Positions 17,058 to 26,801 of a DNA stretch of 36,827 nucleotides are shown in pieces. The notes under the pieces are model-generated. The model had not been told where the DNA came from, did not search any database, and saw only the letters and a list, made by a program, of their open reading frames with translations. Origin of the DNA: an uncultured Clostridia bacterium (lineage in GTDB: Bacteria; Bacillota; Clostridia; Christensenellales; UBA1242); contig CAKVHF010000006.1 in assembly GCA_934748015.1 (NCBI GenBank), positions 1 through 36,827 on the forward strand, given 5' to 3'. The number at the start of each line of letters is the position of its first letter. The stretch's first letter is position 1. Made by a program: the position numbers and the translations under genes.

Positions 17058-19598
17058 ATGGACAAAAACGAAATTGATCAAATAATAGAAAAATCAAGCA
17101 GTCACAAAGTGCTAGAAGTTAAAGTTAAGGACGAATTGGAGAAATCTTTTATTGCCTATGCAATGGCAGTAAATGTTTCGCGTGCTATCCCCGATGTTAG
17201 GGATGGTCTTAAGCCCGTTCATCGCCGTATATTATATACAATGGGTGGCGAACTTAACCTGTTTAACGACAAGCCATTTAAGAAATGTGCACGTATTGTC
17301 GGTGATGTTATGGGTAAGTATCACCCACATGGCGATTCTGCGATCTATGATGCGTTGGTTAGATTGGCACAAGATTTTACTATCAACTGCCCACTAGTCG
17401 AAGGCCATGGTAACTTTGGTTCAGTCGATGGTGATAGTCCAGCAGCAATGCGTTATACCGAGGCAAGACTTAGCAAAATTTCTAGCGAAATGCTTAATAC
17501 TATTGACAAGGAGACTGTTGATTTCTATCCTAACTTCGATGATACACTACAACAGCCAGTTGTTTTGCCAGCAAGATTTCCTAACCTACTAGTCAATGGT
17601 TCGGACGGTATTGCGGTAGGTATGGCAACCAATATCCCTCCTCACAACCTAGGCGAAGTGGTAGATGGTGTTGTAGCACTTATTGATAACAAAGATCTAG
17701 ACATCGAAGAATTGATGAAATATATTCCAGCACCAGACTTCCCTACAAGGGGATACATTTTTGGTATCAAGGGTATCAAAGAGGCATATCGTACTGGCAA
17801 GGGAACATGTTATATTAGGGCAAAAGCCGAGATTGAAGAATTTAACAACGGAACAAGAAGCCGTATAATAATTACCGAGATACCTTATCAGGTAAATAAG
17901 GCAAAACTTATTATGCAGATAGCCGACCTTGTTAAGACTAAGAAGATTGACGGCATTAGCGATATTAAGGAAGAGAGTGACAGAGAGGGTATGCGTATCG
18001 TTATTGATATCAAGCGTGACTTCAATGCACAGGTTGTCCTTAATACTCTATACAAGCATACACAACTGCAGATTAGTTTTGGAATAATCAACCTAGCACT
18101 TGTCAATGGTTCTCCTAAGATCTGTAGCCTTATGGAGATGGTTAAGGCGTTCCTTGACTTCCAGAAAGAAATCATTGTTAGACGCACTAAGTTTGATCTA
18201 GACAAGGCTGAGCAAAAAGAGCATATTTTGGCAGGTCTGGTTATTGCACAAGCCAATATTGACGAGGTTATTAAGCAGATCAAGATGGCTGAGGACAAGA
18301 ACGATGCTATCGAGAAATTGACTAGACTATTTGAATTGTCCGAGAAACAAGCACAGGCAATTCTTGATATGAGATTGCAGAAGTTGACAGGTCTAGAAGT
18401 GGAGAAACTTAAACAAGACTTAGCCGAAACACAAGACCTTATTAAGGAATTGAAGAGCATACTTGCTAGCGAGGACAAGGTTCTTGCAATTATCAGACAA
18501 GACTTACTAGAGATCAAGGCAAAATATGGTGTGCCAAGAAAGAGTACAATTAGTTATGAAGTAGGCGATATTGATATCGAGGATCTTATCGAGAAAGAGG
18601 ATGTTATCATCACTCTTACTCATGGCGGATATATCAAGCGTATGCCTATTAGCGAATATAAGAGCCAACATCGTGGCGGAATGGGAGTAAGTAGCCATAA
18701 GACTAAGGAAGAGGACTTTGTGGACAACATATTCCTAACCAACACACACGATGATCTATTCTGTTTTAGTGACAATGGCAAGGTGTATACTCTTAAGACT
18801 TACGAAGTGCCAGAGGCACAAAGACAGTCCAAGGGTAGAGCGATTGTTAACTTGCTACAAGTAGATGCTGGCGAGAGGATAACAACTATTATTCCAGTCA
18901 AGGCGGAAGATAGAGAAGAAGGACATCTATTGCTAGTGACCAAGTCGGGAATTATCAAGAAGACTAGACTAAGCGAATTTGACAATATCCGTAAGGGTGG
19001 CAAGATTGCTATCAAACTTAACGAGGGTGATAGTCTAATCGGTGCTTATGTTACAACCGACAATGATCAGATAGTTCTGGCTAGTAACAACGGAAAATGT
19101 ATCAGATTTAAGGAAACAGATATAAGGCTGGTAGGCAGAGATGCTATCGGTGTAAGAGGCATTAAATTAGCTGATGACGACTATCTAGTAGATAGTGTTC
19201 TTATCAAGGAAGGCTACGATATCATGACCGTAACTGAGAACGGATATGGCAAGCGTAGCAGACAGGAAGAGTATAAGTTGCAAGGCAGATACGGCTTGGG
19301 CGTAATGGCAGGCGTATTTAACGAGCAGACAGGTAGATTGATTGGCCTAAAGCAGATCAGTGATGAAGAAGACCTAATATTAATATGTGATGATGGTCAG
19401 GTTATTAGACTTAGGGCAAGCGAAATTAACACAATAGGTCGTAACACTAAGGGTGTTAAACTAATGCGTGTTAAGGAAGGTACTAAGGTAACCAGTATCG
19501 CAGTTGTCCCTACAGAGGAAGAAGAGTCTGAGACAGAAGCTTTGGACGAAGCACCAGAAGATACTGCACCAGAGACCCCAACAGAGATCCAAGAATAG
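17058..19598 (+). CDS. gyrA: DNA gyrase subunit A
   Basis: 846 aa. GyrA breaks and reseals DNA. Seen: the catalytic tyrosine in AMRYTEARLSKIS (Tyr133), and the quinolone region HPHGDSAIYD with Ser94 and Asp98 (equivalent to E. coli Ser83 and Asp87) in their sensitive form. The C-terminal beta-pinwheel carries a GyrA box that reads QHRGGMG (residues 537-543), against the usual Q(R/K)RGG(R/K)G; the overall placement is normal and argues for gyrase rather than topoisomerase IV. The last 25 or so residues form an acidic tail rich in Glu, Thr and Pro. AAAGGAAA lies upstream of the ATG. Confidence 0.97.
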   Translation: MDKNEIDQIIEKSSSHKVLEVKVKDELEKSFIAYAMAVNVSRAIPDVRDGLKPVHRRILYTMGGELNLFNDKPFKKCARIVGDVMGKYHPHGDSAIYDALVRLAQDFTINCPLVEGHGNFGSVDGDSPAAMRYTEARLSKISSEMLNTIDKETVDFYPNFDDTLQQPVVLPARFPNLLVNGSDGIAVGMATNIPPHNLGEVVDGVVALIDNKDLDIEELMKYIPAPDFPTRGYIFGIKGIKEAYRTGKGTCYIRAKAEIEEFNNGTRSRIIITEIPYQVNKAKLIMQIADLVKTKKIDGISDIKEESDREGMRIVIDIKRDFNAQVVLNTLYKHTQLQISFGIINLALVNGSPKICSLMEMVKAFLDFQKEIIVRRTKFDLDKAEQKEHILAGLVIAQANIDEVIKQIKMAEDKNDAIEKLTRLFELSEKQAQAILDMRLQKLTGLEVEKLKQDLAETQDLIKELKSILASEDKVLAIIRQDLLEIKAKYGVPRKSTISYEVGDIDIEDLIEKEDVIITLTHGGYIKRMPISEYKSQHRGGMGVSSHKTKEEDFVDNIFLTNTHDDLFCFSDNGKVYTLKTYEVPEAQRQSKGRAIVNLLQVDAGERITTIIPVKAEDREEGHLLLVTKSGIIKKTRLSEFDNIRKGGKIAIKLNEGDSLIGAYVTTDNDQIVLASNNGKCIRFKETDIRLVGRDAIGVRGIKLADDDYLVDSVLIKEGYDIMTVTENGYGKRSRQEEYKLQGRYGLGVMAGVFNEQTGRLIGLKQISDEEDLILICDDGQVIRLRASEINTIGRNTKGVKLMRVKEGTKVTSIAVVPTEEEESETEALDEAPEDTAPETPTEIQE

Positions 19599-19656
19599 CA
19601 TAAATGTGATAGATATTGCATTGCTATTGTAAGATGAACAACACAAGACAGACACT

Positions 19657-20394
19657 ATGGAAGAAGATATAGCAAATAACAAGTATATTCATACAGGACA
19701 TCGTAATCGAATGAGACAGCGTGTCAAGAAAGAAGGACTAAATAGTTGCACCGAGCACCAAGTGTTAGAATATATACTATCTTTTGTGATAGCACGCAAA
19801 GATACTAACGAATTGGCACATAACTTAATCAACAAGTTTGGCAGTCTTTCTAATGTTTTGGACGCTCCTTATGAGGCGCTTATTAATACCAAAGGCTTGG
19901 GAGAAGTGAGTGCTACATTTTTGTGTACTATCAACGAAATAATGAATTATTGTAGCAAAATAAGATATTCCAACAATGTCAAGATATTGTGTGCATCGGA
20001 TGCATATAAGGTGCTTAAACCTATTATGGCTAACCTAGACAAAGAAGTGCTAGTGGTGCTATGTTTGTCGACAAGTGACAGACTGATACATCACGAGATT
20101 GTGGATTTTGGTGACGACGCTAAGGTTGCAACCAAGACGGACAGAATATTGCAGATTGTTAAGCATAACAATGCTAAGAAGATAATCCTAGCGCACAATC
20201 ACCCAGTAGGCGAGTTTGGGCCTAGCAACAAGGATGTAATATTTACTAAGACACTATTTGTGGCATTGAAGCTGGCTGGACAGGAACTAGTGGATCACTA
20301 TATATTTACACGTGGTGGCGAGAACTATAGTTTCCGCAATTACGGGCTATTGGATAGTTATAACATGCAATTGGCTAATATGCTGGACAAGTAA
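19657..20394 (+). CDS. radC: RadC family JAMM-domain protein
   Basis: 245 aa, full family length. An N-terminal helix-hairpin-helix region (about 60-95: LSNVLDAPYEALINTKGLGE) is followed by the MPN/JAMM metal motif HNHPVGEFGPSNKD at about residues 183-196, which has the expected two His, Ser and Asp ligands. The biochemical role of RadC is not established; the link to repair was based on a misassigned mutant. It starts 58 bp after gyrA on the same strand with a weak ribosome binding site, so it may be read through from gyrBA. After the stop, a GGCAAAA/TTTTGCC inverted repeat (20401-20429) lacks a T run. Confidence 0.93.
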   Translation: MEEDIANNKYIHTGHRNRMRQRVKKEGLNSCTEHQVLEYILSFVIARKDTNELAHNLINKFGSLSNVLDAPYEALINTKGLGEVSATFLCTINEIMNYCSKIRYSNNVKILCASDAYKVLKPIMANLDKEVLVVLCLSTSDRLIHHEIVDFGDDAKVATKTDRILQIVKHNNAKKIILAHNHPVGEFGPSNKDVIFTKTLFVALKLAGQELVDHYIFTRGGENYSFRNYGLLDSYNMQLANMLDK

Positions 20395-20568
20395 TATAGT
20401 GGCAAAATTGTCATAATGATACTTTTGCCAATATGTTTATACTTTGGCTATATGTTATATGCCGACTGCAAATGGCGTAGCGGATAAGTAAGACGACTAA
20501 GGCATGTGGTCAAATAAATGTGTTACAAGAATACTTTTGCATAATACGATCTAAAGGGAGAAACATAT

Positions 20569-20883
20569 TTGAGTTTTAAGAAATTAGATAACGGCTTTGT
20601 GTGTGCCAATTGTGGCAAAGAGGTTAAGCCTCTTGGTTACACCAGTCGCAACCATTGTCCGTATTGCTTATGTAGCCTGCATGTAGATAACGACCCAGGG
20701 GATAGAGCTAATGAGTGCAAAGGCTTGCTTGTTCCGATAGCGGTAGAAACCAGTGCTAAGAAGGGATATATTATAGTCCACAAATGCACAAGGTGTGGGA
20801 TGGTTAAACGCAATAAGTCTGCAGAAGACGACAACTTTGATCTTATCCTAGACATAATGCGAAGGAGTTCGCTAAGATTGTAA
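20569..20883 (+). CDS. RNHCP domain zinc-ribbon protein
   Basis: 104 aa. Recognised from the segment SRNHCPYCLCSLHVD followed by PGDRANECKGLLVPI, which defines the small RNHCP family of unknown function. Three CxxC pairs (CANC, CPYC, CTRC) suggest one or two zinc ribbons. The start is TTG at 20569, chosen because AAAGGGAG lies eight bases upstream and the protein begins MSFKKLDNGFVCANCG. It is followed by a good terminator. A nucleic-acid-binding role is plausible but unproven. Confidence 0.88.
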   Translation: MSFKKLDNGFVCANCGKEVKPLGYTSRNHCPYCLCSLHVDNDPGDRANECKGLLVPIAVETSAKKGYIIVHKCTRCGMVKRNKSAEDDNFDLILDIMRRSSLRL

Positions 20884-20907
20884 GAATAACATCAACAAAT
20901 AATACAT

Positions 20908-20956
20908 AATAACTCTGCATAAGATAATAAATATATGGCAGGGTTATTTTTTTTGC
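20908..20956 (+). terminator. Terminator after the RNHCP gene
   Basis: Stem AATAACTCTGC pairing with GCAGGGTTATT (one G-T pair), followed by eight T. Confidence 0.9.
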
Positions 20957-20981
20957 AAAATAAAATTGTTAACACAATCGC

Positions 20982-21010
20982 TTGGCGAGGCATATATTAT
21001 CTGGTACAAT
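20982..21010 (+). promoter_or_regulatory. Promoter of the lipoprotein gene
   Basis: -35 TTGGCG (20982-20987), 17-bp spacer, -10 TACAAT (21005-21010), about 70 bp before the start codon. Confidence 0.65.
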
Positions 21011-21082
21011 CAAAAAGAGCTATAATGGGTATTGATAATTGTCGATATTCGGTTATGGTAAAAAAATATTATAGGAGAGAAT

Positions 21083-22582
21083 ATGAAGAAATTTTTTAGT
21101 TACATACTTATGCTGTGCTTGATTATCCCATGTGCTTTTATGATAACTGCATGTGGCGAAGACGATAATCCGGGTGGAACGACAGGCAGTGCAGATGCAC
21201 TAAAACAGGTTGCTGGCGTGTACGAACTAACTACAGAGGACATATACTCTAACAGGATTAACATCAAAACCAACCGCTTTACTGTTGGTGAAGATGGTAA
21301 ATTTTCTTTTACTATAAGCAATAAGACTGGCGTTAAGGAACAGAGTGCAGTTCTTTTAGGTACTATTGCACTAGATGACAATGGCAAAGTAATTGATGTA
21401 AAAATTAATAATTTTGAACAGTATTTAACAGGTTCCAAAGAAACAATTTATGGCACAGAAGTTAAGCAAGATAGTCTATTGGAAGGATTAGAAGAATTGT
21501 TTGAATTGTTCGGGTTTGACAAGTTTCAAAGTTGTATCGAGCAGATGATGGAAATGTCTTTACAGTTTGCAAATAACTACGTTATGTTATATGAGATAGG
21601 ACTTGATGTTGACCTAGAAGATCCTATCATTATGTACAAGAGTGGCACTGCTAAACTTGCAGAAGGCACAATTCTTAAAACTTATACCGAGAAGGAATAT
21701 AGAGATCTGTACAAAAACTTTGCATTATTTGATGATAATAAGTTAACTTATGCCACCGATGTATATTTTGAGAAAAATACAGAAATAGATCTAACAGATA
21801 ATGCTACTAGAAAGGACTTCGCTAGTGGCGTTGAGTTGGTGGGTATTGTTATCCAAGAAGACGGCTCGGCTACAATGGAGAACTTATCAGTAGTAGACAT
21901 AACTGGTCTTAACCTAACCGATGTAGGAACGGGTAATGCAGTTATCACTTACGAAACAGGCAAGACTACTACAACTACTAGAAACATTACTTATACAGTT
22001 GTTGCTAGTAGAGATGATTTCCCTACATATAAGATAAGAGAAATGAGTGTAACTGGTGACGACGGAGCATTTAGCGAAATTAACTATATTACCAAAGGGA
22101 CAGAATTATATAATCTTAACTGGAGGCTGGATTGTAAAGCATATAATAGTGGCGGAAACAAGATTGTGCCTATAGATGAGACAACATGTGTATCTGAGGG
22201 TAAAGTAGTTACTATCACCAATTATGACAAGAACAAGACTGGCTTGCAAATTGTTACATTTACTTATAAGGGCGTTAGCAGTACAGCAATCGTGTATGTA
22301 TACGACGAGGCTGACATTCCTGTTGTAGGCATTACAGCAGTAAGAGGATCTATAATATATTATACCGAAGATGTAGAGACTGGCGAGATTACTTATGATC
22401 TAACAGAGGCTAAATATGAAGAGGTTTTGGCAGACGGAAGTAAGTCTGAGCCTAAGGCTGTTACTATCGATATGCTAAGAGGTCATAGCTATACTGAGAA
22501 GAACATCGTGGTAAGTGTTGTGATTGATGGCAAAACATATACTTATACTACAACTATAAGTATGTCTAAGAAGTCAGCTTAA
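21083..22582 (+). CDS. Surface lipoprotein with Ig-like domains, function unknown
   Basis: 499 aa. The first 24 residues form a lipoprotein signal: lysines, a hydrophobic stretch, and a lipobox ending MITAC with Cys24 as the lipidated residue, followed by an acidic linker (GEDDNPGG). The mature protein is acidic. The C-terminal half has repeating beta-rich segments such as LTDVGTGNAVITYETG and NKTGLQIVTFTYKGVSSTAIVYVYD, which resemble bacterial Ig-like (Big) folds. GGAGAG precedes the ATG. It has its own promoter and terminator and no functional partner nearby. Probably anchored outside the membrane; the ligand cannot be inferred. Confidence 0.85.
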   Translation: MKKFFSYILMLCLIIPCAFMITACGEDDNPGGTTGSADALKQVAGVYELTTEDIYSNRINIKTNRFTVGEDGKFSFTISNKTGVKEQSAVLLGTIALDDNGKVIDVKINNFEQYLTGSKETIYGTEVKQDSLLEGLEELFELFGFDKFQSCIEQMMEMSLQFANNYVMLYEIGLDVDLEDPIIMYKSGTAKLAEGTILKTYTEKEYRDLYKNFALFDDNKLTYATDVYFEKNTEIDLTDNATRKDFASGVELVGIVIQEDGSATMENLSVVDITGLNLTDVGTGNAVITYETGKTTTTTRNITYTVVASRDDFPTYKIREMSVTGDDGAFSEINYITKGTELYNLNWRLDCKAYNSGGNKIVPIDETTCVSEGKVVTITNYDKNKTGLQIVTFTYKGVSSTAIVYVYDEADIPVVGITAVRGSIIYYTEDVETGEITYDLTEAKYEEVLADGSKSEPKAVTIDMLRGHSYTEKNIVVSVVIDGKTYTYTTTISMSKKSA

Positions 22583-22593
22583 TAGCAAGTAAG

Positions 22594-22650
22594 AAAAAGC
22601 ACAAATTGGCGATATATTTTTAGATATAAGATAGTCAATTTGGCTTTTTT
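22594..22650 (+). terminator. Terminator after the lipoprotein gene
   Basis: Outer stem AAAAAGC/GCTTTTTT, inner stem CAAATTG/CAATTTG, with an AT-rich loop and a terminal T run. Confidence 0.85.
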
Positions 22651-22718
22651 GCTGTTAATTATGTAGTGAGTCGGCAACAGCAAAACAAGAATATTGCAGA
22701 ATAAGAGGAAATGAATAA

Positions 22719-23138
22719 ATGGATAAGATTAAGGAAACGATCAAGGCAGGGTGCTATCTGGTGGATGTAGCAAATAGGAAGATTGGGCTGATATACAGAG
22801 ATAGCCTAGACGACTATACTTTTCCTAAGGGACATCTGGAAGAGGGTGAGACGCTGGAGGAGTGTGCAGTTAGAGAAACTGCAGAGGAGACCAAGCGGAT
22901 TGCAGAGATTGTGCCAGAGATAGAGCCAGTTATTGAGAGATATGTCACACCCAAGGGTGAGCATTGTGCAACATACATGTACGTGGCGGTTGACAGAGGA
23001 CATAGTGACAATGATAGCCTAGAGGTGCATGATCTGGTGTGGACGGATATAGATGATGTTGCGAAAGTTTTGACCTACAACAACTTGCGAAATAGTTGGG
23101 CTAAGGTGAGTAAAGCTATAGTGGAGAAATTGCTGTAA
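22719..23138 (+). CDS. Nudix hydrolase
   Basis: 139 aa single-domain Nudix protein. The Nudix box is at about residues 39-61: GHLEEGETLEECAVRETAEE, with the expected Gly, Glu, Arg-Glu and Glu-Glu spacing. The usual Gly after the box is replaced by Lys (ETKRI). Family members hydrolyse nucleoside diphosphates linked to another group; candidates include MutT-like or Ap4A-type activity, and the substrate cannot be told from sequence. AGAGGAA precedes the ATG at 22719. The stop codon lies in the loop of the terminator that ends the gene. Confidence 0.9.
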   Translation: MDKIKETIKAGCYLVDVANRKIGLIYRDSLDDYTFPKGHLEEGETLEECAVRETAEETKRIAEIVPEIEPVIERYVTPKGEHCATYMYVAVDRGHSDNDSLEVHDLVWTDIDDVAKVLTYNNLRNSWAKVSKAIVEKLL

Positions 23139-23158
23139 AAAGCATTTCTCCACTTTTT
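23121..23158 (+). terminator. Terminator overlapping the Nudix gene end
   Basis: Perfect stem GTGGAGAAAT/ATTTCTCCAC (23121-23130 and 23144-23153) with the stop codon in the loop, then five T. Confidence 0.92.
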
Positions 23159-23364
23159 ACCTCTTGGGTGCGAGTTTTTGACAATAAGTATACATTTATT
23201 AACACGTCAAAAAAAACTTAAAAAATATGTCGAAAATCGCTACCACTTTTTCTTTTTTTGTTGTATAACTATAACAGTTTGATCGATGATTATCGGTGCT
23301 TAAGGGTCGTGCGACCATGTCATGTAACACAAGAAATTTTTTTTAAAAACATTGGCATTTTCGT

Positions 23365-23394
23365 TTGACTAGTATGTATGCATTGTGGTAGCAT
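23365..23394 (+). promoter_or_regulatory. nrdD promoter
   Basis: -35 TTGACT (23365-23370), 18-bp spacer, -10 TAGCAT (23389-23394). About 50 bp upstream is a perfect palindrome GGTCGTGCGACC (23305-23316) that could be an operator. The rest of the 340-bp gap before nrdD holds T- and A-rich sequence with no gene. Confidence 0.6.
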
Positions 23395-23405
23395 GTAATC
23401 GTAAA

Positions 23406-23454
23406 ACACAAGATATAGTGGTTGAAAGGTGTTTCAAAACACTATATATTGATT
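23406..23454. promoter_or_regulatory. Tandem NrdR boxes before nrdD
   Basis: ACACAAGATATAGTGG (23406-23421) and ACACTATATATTGATT (23439-23454), two 16-bp boxes whose starts are 33 bp apart, i.e. about three helical turns. This is the known arrangement for the repressor NrdR, which senses ATP/dATP. They lie at and just after the expected transcription start, a position suited to repression. No nrdR gene is in this window. Confidence 0.72.
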
Positions 23455-23478
23455 TTTAACTGAATAAGGAGAATGTAT

Positions 23479-25872
23479 ATGATCACTAAGATAAGAAAGA
23501 GAGATGGAAGACTGGCTGATTATGATATCACTAAGATTGAGAACGCAATTGCTAAGGCAATGATGGCTATAGGCGATGGTCAGATCAGTGACTGTAAGAA
23601 GATGGCAAAGATAGCCGAGCTATATATTATGGAGAAGTTCCCAGAGGGTATCCCTGGGGTAGAAGATATCCAGGATATAGTAGAATCTGTTTTGATGAAG
23701 AACGGATACGAGGATGTTGCTAAGGCATACATTATTTATCGTAGAGATCATGAGAAGATCCGTAACATTAACAATACTTTCCTAGACTACAAGGCTACAG
23801 TAGACAAGTATTTGAAGTTGGCAGACTGGCGTGTTAAGGAGAATAGTACAGTAACATACTCTGTTGGTGGACTAATCCTATCCAACAGTGGTGCTATCAC
23901 TGCTAACTACTGGTTAAGTGATGTGTATGACAAGGAGATCGAACAAGCACACAAGAATGCGGATATCCACATCCACGACCTATCTATGCTAACAGGTTAT
24001 TGTGCTGGTTGGTCACTTAAGCAATTGATCAAGGAAGGTTTGGGCGGTGTTCCGGGCAAGATCACTAGTTCACCAGCGAGCCACCTAAGCACACTTTGCA
24101 ACCAGATGGTTAACTTCTTGGGCATTATGCAGAACGAGTGGGCAGGCGCACAAGCATTTAGTTCTTTTGATACTTATCTAGCACCTTTTGTTAAGAAGGA
24201 CAACCTTTCTTACAAGGAAGTTAAGCAATGTATCCAATCATTTATTTATGGTGTTAACACTCCTAGCCGTTGGGGTACACAAGCACCATTTACCAACATC
24301 ACTCTTGACTGGGTTGTTCCTAATGACCTAGCGGAATTGAATGCTATTGTTGGCGGTGTAGAACAAGACTTTAAGTACAAAGATTGCGTTAAAGAAATGG
24401 CTATGGTTAACAAAGCCTTTATTGAGATAATGATAGAGGGTGATGCCAATGGCAGAGGCTTCCAGTATCCTATCCCTACATATTCTATCACTAAGGACTT
24501 TGACTGGTCAGACACTGAGAACAATAAGTTACTATTTGAGATGACAACTAAGTATGGTACACCATATTTCAGCAACTATATCAATAGCGATATGGAGCCT
24601 AGTGATGTGCGTAGCATGTGTTGCAGACTAAGACTAGATCTTAGAGAATTGCGTAAGAAATCTGGTGGATATTTTGGTAGTGGTGAGAGCACAGGCAGTG
24701 TAGGTGTTGTAACTATCAATATGCCACGTATTGCATATCTATCTAAGTCAGAAGAAGAGTTCTTCGACAGACTAGCCAAGATCATGGATATTTCTGCTAG
24801 AAGTCTTAAGATCAAGAGAGAGACTATCACTAAGTTGTTAGAGAATGGATTATATCCTTATACTAAGAGATATCTTGGCACATTTAACAACCACTTCTCG
24901 ACAATCGGTCTAGTAGGTATGAACGAAGCATGTCTTAATGCAGTATGGATCGGTGAAGATCTAACTCATGAGAATGCACAAGAATTTACTAAGAAGACAC
25001 TTAACTTTATGCGTGAGAGACTAAGCAATTATCAAGAAGAGTATGGTGATCTATACAACCTAGAGGCTACTCCTGCCGAGTCTACATCATACAGACTAGC
25101 TAAGCACGACCGTGAGAGATGGCCTGATATTATTACTGCAAGCAAGAATGACGATGTTCCATATTATACCAACTCTAGCCACTTGCCAGTTGGCTTTACC
25201 GAGGATGTATTTAAGGCACTAGACATTCAGGACGAATTGCAGACATTGTACACATCTGGTACAGTATTCCATACATTCCTAGGTCAGAGACTAGAGAACT
25301 GGAAGGCAACTATGAACTTGGTTCGTAAGATTGCTGAGAATTACAAATTGCCATACTATACAATGAGCCCAACATACAGTGTATGCCCAGTACATGGATA
25401 TTTGAGTGGTGAGCAGAAGACTTGCCCACACTGCGGTGGCAGAACCGAGGTATACAGCCGTATCACTGGTTATTACAGACCGGTTGCTAACTGGAACGAT
25501 GGCAAGAGCGAAGAATTTAAAGAGCGTAAAACTTATGACATCTCTAAGTCAGTATTGAGCGATAAGCACAAGGGTGACGAAATGGTATGCGGCGAGAATG
25601 GTTGCGAATTGCCTAAGAGGAAGAAAGGTGAGAAAGCAGTTAAGCCTATGCTATTTACAACTCCAACTTGCCCTAACTGCAAGATGGCTAAGATGTTGTT
25701 AAAGAATGCTAATTATGATTATGATCTAATAGATGCAACTGAGAATAAGGAACTTTGCACTGAGATGGGCATCAAGAATGCACCTACTCTGGTTGTTCCA
25801 CAGGGCGACATGCAGATGGTATTTGACAATGTATCTGAGATCAAGAAATATCTAGAAGGATTGAAGAAATAA
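23479..25872 (+). CDS. nrdD: Anaerobic (class III) ribonucleoside-triphosphate reductase with fused C-terminal redoxin
   Basis: 797 aa. Reduces ribonucleotides to deoxyribonucleotides through a glycyl radical and works only without oxygen. Seen in order: an N-terminal ATP-cone allosteric domain (residues 1-90), the catalytic barrel with MCCRLRLD and SGESTGSVGVVTINMPR, a zinc-site pattern Cys636/His639/Cys649/Cys652, and the radical loop RITGYY with Gly664. After a linker comes an extra domain of about 75 residues that looks like a NrdH/glutaredoxin-type redoxin, with the CPNC pair at Cys731 and Cys734 and the cis-Pro segment NAPTLVVP. An ATG at 23473 sits on the ribosome binding site; 23479 is better spaced. 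First gene of the nrdD-trxB-nrdG operon. Confidence 0.96.
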   Translation: MITKIRKRDGRLADYDITKIENAIAKAMMAIGDGQISDCKKMAKIAELYIMEKFPEGIPGVEDIQDIVESVLMKNGYEDVAKAYIIYRRDHEKIRNINNTFLDYKATVDKYLKLADWRVKENSTVTYSVGGLILSNSGAITANYWLSDVYDKEIEQAHKNADIHIHDLSMLTGYCAGWSLKQLIKEGLGGVPGKITSSPASHLSTLCNQMVNFLGIMQNEWAGAQAFSSFDTYLAPFVKKDNLSYKEVKQCIQSFIYGVNTPSRWGTQAPFTNITLDWVVPNDLAELNAIVGGVEQDFKYKDCVKEMAMVNKAFIEIMIEGDANGRGFQYPIPTYSITKDFDWSDTENNKLLFEMTTKYGTPYFSNYINSDMEPSDVRSMCCRLRLDLRELRKKSGGYFGSGESTGSVGVVTINMPRIAYLSKSEEEFFDRLAKIMDISARSLKIKRETITKLLENGLYPYTKRYLGTFNNHFSTIGLVGMNEACLNAVWIGEDLTHENAQEFTKKTLNFMRERLSNYQEEYGDLYNLEATPAESTSYRLAKHDRERWPDIITASKNDDVPYYTNSSHLPVGFTEDVFKALDIQDELQTLYTSGTVFHTFLGQRLENWKATMNLVRKIAENYKLPYYTMSPTYSVCPVHGYLSGEQKTCPHCGGRTEVYSRITGYYRPVANWNDGKSEEFKERKTYDISKSVLSDKHKGDEMVCGENGCELPKRKKGEKAVKPMLFTTPTCPNCKMAKMLLKNANYDYDLIDATENKELCTEMGIKNAPTLVVPQGDMQMVFDNVSEIKKYLEGLKK

Positions 25873-25878
25873 TTTATT

Positions 25879-26787
25879 ATGTTTGATATAACAATAATAG
25901 GCAGTGGGGTGGCAGGAATGACTGCCGCCCTTTATGCTTTAAGAAGCAATAAGAAGGTTTTGGTACTAGAGAAAGAGAATTATGGCGGACAGATCGCTAA
26001 GTCTCCTAAGGTGGAGAACTATCCAACACTTAAGTCCATTTCGGGCAGTGAATTGACCGATAAAATTTTTGACCAGATAGTAGACCTAGGGGTTGTATTT
26101 GAGCTAGAAGATGTCGAAACTGTGACCAAAGAGGGCGAAATCTACAAGGTTAAGACCAATTATAACACTTATGAGACCAAGGCGGTTATTATCGCCACAG
26201 GTGTGACTGCCAGAAAGTTGAATTTGGACAACGAAGAGCGACTGCTAGGCAATGGTGTGTACTATTGTGCTATTTGCGATGGGCCATTTTTTGCAGGCAA
26301 AGATGTTGTCTTGGTGGGTGACGGCAATAGTGCTATGCAATATGCGTTGATGTTAGCCGGATATTGTAGCAAGGTTACTATGGTAACTATGTTTGACAAG
26401 TTTTTTGGCGAGAAAGTGCTAGAAGATGCGATCAGAGCCAACGACAAGATCGAGATTATTCCCAATGCGGTTGCAAGCAAGCTAGTCGGTGAGGACAAGT
26501 TGACTGCGGTAGAATTTACCGACAATGAGGGCAAAAAGTTCACCATTGACACCAATGCACTATTTGTAGCAATAGGGCAGATCCCAGACAACGAGAAGTT
26601 CAGCAATTTAGTTGATTTAGACAAGGCAGGATATATTGTTGCCAACGAAACTTGCCATACTAAGTCTAAGGGCGTATTTGTGGCAGGTGATTGCAGAGTT
26701 AAAGGGATTAGACAGGTGGCAACAGCCATAGGTGACGGGGCGGTTGCCGGTAGCGAAACGGTCGCTTATGTTAATTTGATGAAATAG
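25879..26787 (+). CDS. trxB: Thioredoxin reductase-like flavoprotein
   Basis: 302 aa, close to the 305-320 of the low-molecular-weight family. It passes electrons from NADPH through FAD to a redox-active disulfide. Seen: FAD motif GSGVAGMTAALYA near the start, YGGQIAKSPKVENYP, the catalytic CAIC pair in YYCAICDG, the NADPH motif VGDGNSAMQYAL (slightly unlike the usual GGGxSA), and the C-terminal FAD motif GVFVAGDCR with RQVATAIGDGAVAG. It begins six bases after nrdD, with nrdG 14 bp downstream, so the likely client is the redoxin domain fused to NrdD. A general thioredoxin role cannot be excluded. Confidence 0.94.
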   Translation: MFDITIIGSGVAGMTAALYALRSNKKVLVLEKENYGGQIAKSPKVENYPTLKSISGSELTDKIFDQIVDLGVVFELEDVETVTKEGEIYKVKTNYNTYETKAVIIATGVTARKLNLDNEERLLGNGVYYCAICDGPFFAGKDVVLVGDGNSAMQYALMLAGYCSKVTMVTMFDKFFGEKVLEDAIRANDKIEIIPNAVASKLVGEDKLTAVEFTDNEGKKFTIDTNALFVAIGQIPDNEKFSNLVDLDKAGYIVANETCHTKSKGVFVAGDCRVKGIRQVATAIGDGAVAGSETVAYVNLMK

Positions 26788-26801
26788 AAGGTAGACACAT
26801 T

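Noticed and set aside
17888..18517. 209-aa frame antisense to gyrA
   Set aside because: Shadow frame, Ser/Leu/Ile-rich as expected from antisense of a charged coding sequence.
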